NCBI RefSeq assembly: GCF_029946505.1
Contig: NZ_JARZHG010000001.1
Span: 852,160-916,159 of the forward strand
Length of the DNA: 64,000 bases
Reading direction: 5' to 3'
Origin: Polyangium sp. y55x31
GTDB lineage: Bacteria > Myxococcota_A > Polyangia > Polyangiales > Polyangiaceae
Part shown: positions 60,922-64,000 of the stretch, piece after piece
Position numbering within the stretch: the first letter of the stretch is position 1
Layout of the letters: each line of letters opens with the position of its first letter
The notes under the pieces: generated by a model
Told to the model about the DNA's origin: nothing
Seen by the model: only the letters and a program-made list of their open reading frames with translations
The model's database searches: none
Translations under genes and position numbers: made by a program

Positions 60922-62156
60922 TGCTGCTCCGCCATGATCCAAGGCTCCACCTTGGTCTTGAAAGCGTTGTATGCGTTCAGATCACCGTCGAACTTGTACA
61001 TGTGCACGATCGGCTGCACCGGATCCGTCACCTGCAGGATCTGGCTCGTCGCCGGATCACCCGGCTTGATGCGTGCACGCACCTCCTGGCATGCTGCGGT
61101 CGGCATCATCGCGTTGAGCTCCGACAGATCCATCGTGCCCTTCGCCTGCGGGTTTGCCCCGCCGTGACATTTCATCATGCACGTCTGCATGACCGGCACG
61201 ACCTCCTGCTGGAACAGCGTGAGATTGGCGCAGCCCGTCCCCGGGCCCGCGTTGCCGCCGTAGACCTCGATGAGCTCGAACGCAATGCCGAGGTATGCCC
61301 CCTTCTGCCAGTTCGTCAGGACGACCTCGCCGGTGCCGAGCGTGTTGTCCCCGCCGAGCGTGAACGTCTGGTCGAGATTCGAGAAGCTGTCGACCGGATC
61401 CGGATCGCCCGGTTGTCCGGGCACGTACACCGTGAAGACCGGGTGCATGATGTGCAGCGGCTTGTCCACCACGGGGTGCACCGTGATGTTCGTCAGCCGG
61501 AGCATCGTGGGCTCATCACTCGTGCCGCCGAGCGCCTCCGCGAAGAACGCGATCGACATGTACTGGAACTCCTCGCCGAGCGCGTCGAGGTAGACCGTGT
61601 TCAGCGCGCCGCCAGGCAAAGGCCGGAACGGACGCACGCTCGGCCCGATGTCCCCGTTGCCCTCCGGCAGCCCCGCGGCCTCCGCCGTGAGCCACTCGAG
61701 CACGCCGGGCTTGACGCCCTCCGGGATCCTCGGCGCCTCGCCGCCGCCGTGGTTCGCCGACTCCGGATGCGTGAGCAAAATGCTCTGCTCGGGCGCCTTG
61801 ACCACGATGCCCGGCCAGAACGTTATCGTCTGGTACCGCTCCTCCGGCGTCATCCCCGCGAGGAACGGCGCCGGCGCCGAGCCGCCCTTCTTGTGGCAAA
61901 TGTTGCAATTCGCCACGAGGTCGGGCTCGATTTTCAGGAAAAGCTCGTACGCCGACGGCCCCGAAGGCCCGCCCCCACCGCCACCGCCCGCGCCCCCGCC
62001 ACCGCCGGTCGCGCCAGTCCCCTCCGACGAGCCCTCCGAGTTACTGCTCGAACACCCGCTCATCCCCGCGATCGTGACCACTACGCCGAGCGACAGGAGC
62101 AGCGCCAAAATGGAGCGGCCCGGGGATCCGATTTCACGAGAAGTTTTCACTGCCAT
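60918..62156 (-). CDS. Cytochrome c-like lipoprotein, first gene of operon
   Basis: Product of 412 residues from ATG 62156. Signal with lipobox MSGC, a Gly-rich linker, then a cytochrome-like CNICHKKGG (CxxCH) at about 104-108 and, near the C-terminus, CMMKCHGG, which is CxxxCH, an unusual spacing. The segment after it (KGTMDLSEL) resembles the PSCyt1 group. A middle strand-rich domain (LRLTNITVHPV, HIMHPVFTVYVPG) has several His/Met residues that could hold copper. It leads the operon of four exported proteins and diverges from the Kelch lipoprotein gene across 223 bases. Confidence 0.8.
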   Translation of the reverse strand: MAVKTSREIGSPGRSILALLLSLGVVVTIAGMSGCSSSNSEGSSEGTGATGGGGGAGGGGGGGPSGPSAYELFLKIEPDLVANCNICHKKGGSAPAPFLAGMTPEERYQTITFWPGIVVKAPEQSILLTHPESANHGGGEAPRIPEGVKPGVLEWLTAEAAGLPEGNGDIGPSVRPFRPLPGGALNTVYLDALGEEFQYMSIAFFAEALGGTSDEPTMLRLTNITVHPVVDKPLHIMHPVFTVYVPGQPGDPDPVDSFSNLDQTFTLGGDNTLGTGEVVLTNWQKGAYLGIAFELIEVYGGNAGPGTGCANLTLFQQEVVPVMQTCMMKCHGGANPQAKGTMDLSELNAMMPTAACQEVRARIKPGDPATSQILQVTDPVQPIVHMYKFDGDLNAYNAFKTKVEPWIMAEQQ

Positions 62157-62379
62157 AAAGGATCGAGGGTGATCCAGGTGGATCGATGCATGTCCACCCG
62201 GGGAGGCCCGGGACACCGAGGGCGCGCGCCTTTTGCGGCATCGATCAGCGCGGCCCTCGCCTCGATTCGCCCGTCTCGAGGATCGAGGACGAGCCGAGAT
62301 CGGATCGGATTATGCGCCCCTATTCCCGCGATGGGAAGGAGTTCTTGATGCTCGACGACATCCTTGGTACCGAAAAAGG

Positions 62380-63876
62380 ATGTCTCAACGCCGCGCGTCG
62401 CTCGCCCTCGCGAGCGCGCTCCTCGCCGCGCTCACCGCGTCGTCGGTCACGAGCTGCGTGCTCATCGCCGAGATCGATTACGATCTCATCCCCGACGATA
62501 CAGCCGCCCCGGACGCAGGCGCAGGCGGCGGCGCACCCGACAGCGGCAGCGACGCAAGCTGCACCTCGGACACGAGCTGCGACGACGGAAACCCCTGCAC
62601 CGCCGACACATGCATGGCCGGCGCGTGCGCCTCGACGCCCCTCGCGATAGGCGCGTCCTGCGGCGCCCCAGAGAACTGCGTCGAGAGCTTCGCCTGCGAC
62701 GCGATGGGCGCATGCGTGCCGAAGCCGATCGCCACAGACGACGGCGATCCCTGCACGACCGATTCCTGCGATCCGCAGACGGGCGCAGTCTCGCACGCCC
62801 CGGTCGGCGGCGCCTGTCTCTCGTGGGTCCCGTTGCCCTCGGAAAACGCGCCTTCGCCGCGCTTCAACCACACCGCAGTGTGGACCGGCAAGCACATGAT
62901 CATCTGGGGCGGCGAGCGCACCGGCCCCGATCCGCTGCTCGGCGACGGCGCGCTCTACGATCCGATGACGAAGACGTGGAAAGCCATGAGCACCGTCAAC
63001 GCCCCCTCCCCGCGCTTCGGGCACACAGCCGTCTGGACAGGCCAGGTCATGATGGTGTGGGGCGGCTATTCAACGAACGGGCTCGTCGGCGCAGGCGCGA
63101 GCTACAACCCGAACACCGATACCTGGACGACGCTCCCAACGACCAACGAGCCCGCCCCGCGCACCCGGCACTCAGCCGTCACAACCGGCCAGTACATGAT
63201 CGTCTGGGGAGGCACCTCGGAGAACCAGGCGCTGCTCTCCGGCGGCCGCTACCACATCCCGACGAAGACCTGGTCCCCCACGAGCACGATGGGCGCCCCG
63301 AGCCCGCGCACACAGCACTCCGCGACCTGGATAGGCGATCGCATGGTCGTGTGGGGCGGGATGGACTACTTCGATTGGCTCGGCGACGGCGCGACGTACT
63401 CGCCGTTCGACGACAAGTGGCTGGCGAAGACCTCCACGACGAACGCAGCGTCGTTCCGCGAATCCCACACAGCCCTGTGGACGGGCTCGGAGATCTACAT
63501 CTGGGGCGGCTGGAACGGCGGGCCCTACCTCGACACCGGCGCAATCTTCGACCCCAACAACGGCGCGCAAGGCACCTGGACGCCCATGACCACGACAGGC
63601 GCGCCGAGCCCGCGGCAATCGCACGTCGCAGTCTGGACCGGTTCATCCATGGTCGTCTGGGGAGGCTGCGGAGATCTCGTCTGCACCGGGAGTCTCGGCG
63701 ACGGCGGGCGGTACACCCCCGGCATGAACGGCGGGACCTGGGAGCCAATCCCCGAGGTGCCCACGCTGAGCTCGCGCCGCCACGCGACGGCCGTATGGAC
63801 CGGCGCACGGATCCTCGTGTGGGGCGGCCGCGACGCCGCAGGCGCGCTCGGCACCGGCGCCGAAGCACAGCCCTGA
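62380..63876 (+). CDS. Kelch-repeat surface lipoprotein
   Basis: Exported lipoprotein of 498 residues: lipobox VTSC, a short Asp/Gly/Ala linker, a Cys-rich module (about 60-145; CTSDTSCDDGNPCTADTC, like the EGF/VWC-type spacing in myxobacterial surface proteins) and at least six Kelch blades with the repeating core APSPRFxHTAVWTG and MxxWGG. A calcium-type DDGDPC lies between. Kelch propellers bind proteins or sugars. The tail is short, with no sorting signal. Start ATG 62380 has AAAAAGG immediately upstream. The triple-hairpin repeat follows the stop by 32 bases. Confidence 0.86.
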   Translation: MSQRRASLALASALLAALTASSVTSCVLIAEIDYDLIPDDTAAPDAGAGGGAPDSGSDASCTSDTSCDDGNPCTADTCMAGACASTPLAIGASCGAPENCVESFACDAMGACVPKPIATDDGDPCTTDSCDPQTGAVSHAPVGGACLSWVPLPSENAPSPRFNHTAVWTGKHMIIWGGERTGPDPLLGDGALYDPMTKTWKAMSTVNAPSPRFGHTAVWTGQVMMVWGGYSTNGLVGAGASYNPNTDTWTTLPTTNEPAPRTRHSAVTTGQYMIVWGGTSENQALLSGGRYHIPTKTWSPTSTMGAPSPRTQHSATWIGDRMVVWGGMDYFDWLGDGATYSPFDDKWLAKTSTTNAASFRESHTALWTGSEIYIWGGWNGGPYLDTGAIFDPNNGAQGTWTPMTTTGAPSPRQSHVAVWTGSSMVVWGGCGDLVCTGSLGDGGRYTPGMNGGTWEPIPEVPTLSSRRHATAVWTGARILVWGGRDAAGALGTGAEAQP

Positions 63877-63907
63877 CGAACCTGCCACACACACACGCAG
63901 CGTTGCG

Positions 63908-63975
63908 CCGGGGTTTCACCCCGGACCCCGACCAGGGGTTGTTCACCCCTGGACCCGAACCAGCGCAAGCGCTGG
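63908..63975. repeat. Triple-hairpin dispersed repeat (copy 2, inverted)
   Basis: CCGGGGT-TTC-ACCCCGG (63908-63924), CCAGGGGT-TGTTC-ACCCCTGG (63932-63952) and CCAGCGC-AA-GCGCTGG (63960-63975). This is the reverse-orientation counterpart of 45169-45245, and changed bases pair with changed partners in two of the three stems. Confidence 0.85.
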
Positions 63976-64000
63976 ACCCGGGGTCGATGAACTGCGCGAT

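Overview
The window is very GC-rich (about 70 %) and looks like chromosomal DNA of a Polyangium/Sorangium-type myxobacterium (Myxococcota, Polyangiales). The grounds are several Hanks-type Ser/Thr kinases, many lipoproteins with Gly/Ser linkers behind the lipobox, a C-terminal MYXO-CTERM-like sorting signal (20100-20178), a DUF1592/DUF1501-type secreted cluster, and extensive hypothetical surface proteins. This is inference from content; no marker rRNA is present. I found no rRNA, convincing tRNA, CRISPR array, insertion sequence or prophage.

Layout. 1-6.3 kb: serA, a small FG-GAP lipoprotein, an Omp85-like outer-membrane protein, a single-span membrane protein and a kinase-FHA-degenerate GGDEF protein. 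6.3-9.1 kb: a cobalamin riboswitch followed by a lipoprotein with propeller-like repeats, then a hypothetical gene. 9.2-16.4 kb: a kinase with a PEGA tail, a TPR-linker-TonB receptor fusion coupled to a beta-CASP metallo-hydrolase, and selA. 16.5-22.1 kb: a subtilase/FG-GAP/MYXO-CTERM protein, an alpha/beta hydrolase and a family-5 uracil-DNA glycosylase. 22.2-26 kb: CGFS glutaredoxin, a membrane protein, a PP2C-like phosphatase, a GNAT acetyltransferase and an unknown two-gene unit. 26.5-33.8 kb: a hypothetical gene, a 1403-residue kinase-globin-twin cNMP-class V PLP fusion, two small partners and a CPBP protease. 34-45 kb: surface lipoproteins, a degenerate P1B-type ATPase, an apparently circularly permuted esterase, trmO and a lipoprotein methyltransferase. 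45-55.6 kb: structured repeats, a large lipoprotein, asd, an ATPase/TOPRIM (PARIS-like) pair and a TPR giant. 55.6-64 kb: an orphan lipoprotein, a four-gene exported operon with haem-binding motifs, and a Kelch lipoprotein.

How the parts fit. Housekeeping is limited to serA, asd, selA, trmO, the glutaredoxin and the glycosylase; most of the rest is cell-surface or signalling. The strongest candidates for undescribed biology are the five-domain kinase/globin/cNMP/pseudo-PLP protein with its coupled neighbour, and the B12-riboswitch-controlled lipoprotein, which resembles Bacteroides BtuG in logic and has a BtuB/CirA-type receptor 2.7 kb downstream. Next come the permuted esterase, the PARIS-like defence pair, the degenerate metal ATPase and the exported DUF1592/DUF1501 operon. 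Two families of structured dispersed repeats occur between genes; one shows compensatory base changes between copies.

Limits: product names rest on motifs read by eye. Start codons are the most plausible in-frame choices and are flagged where doubtful.
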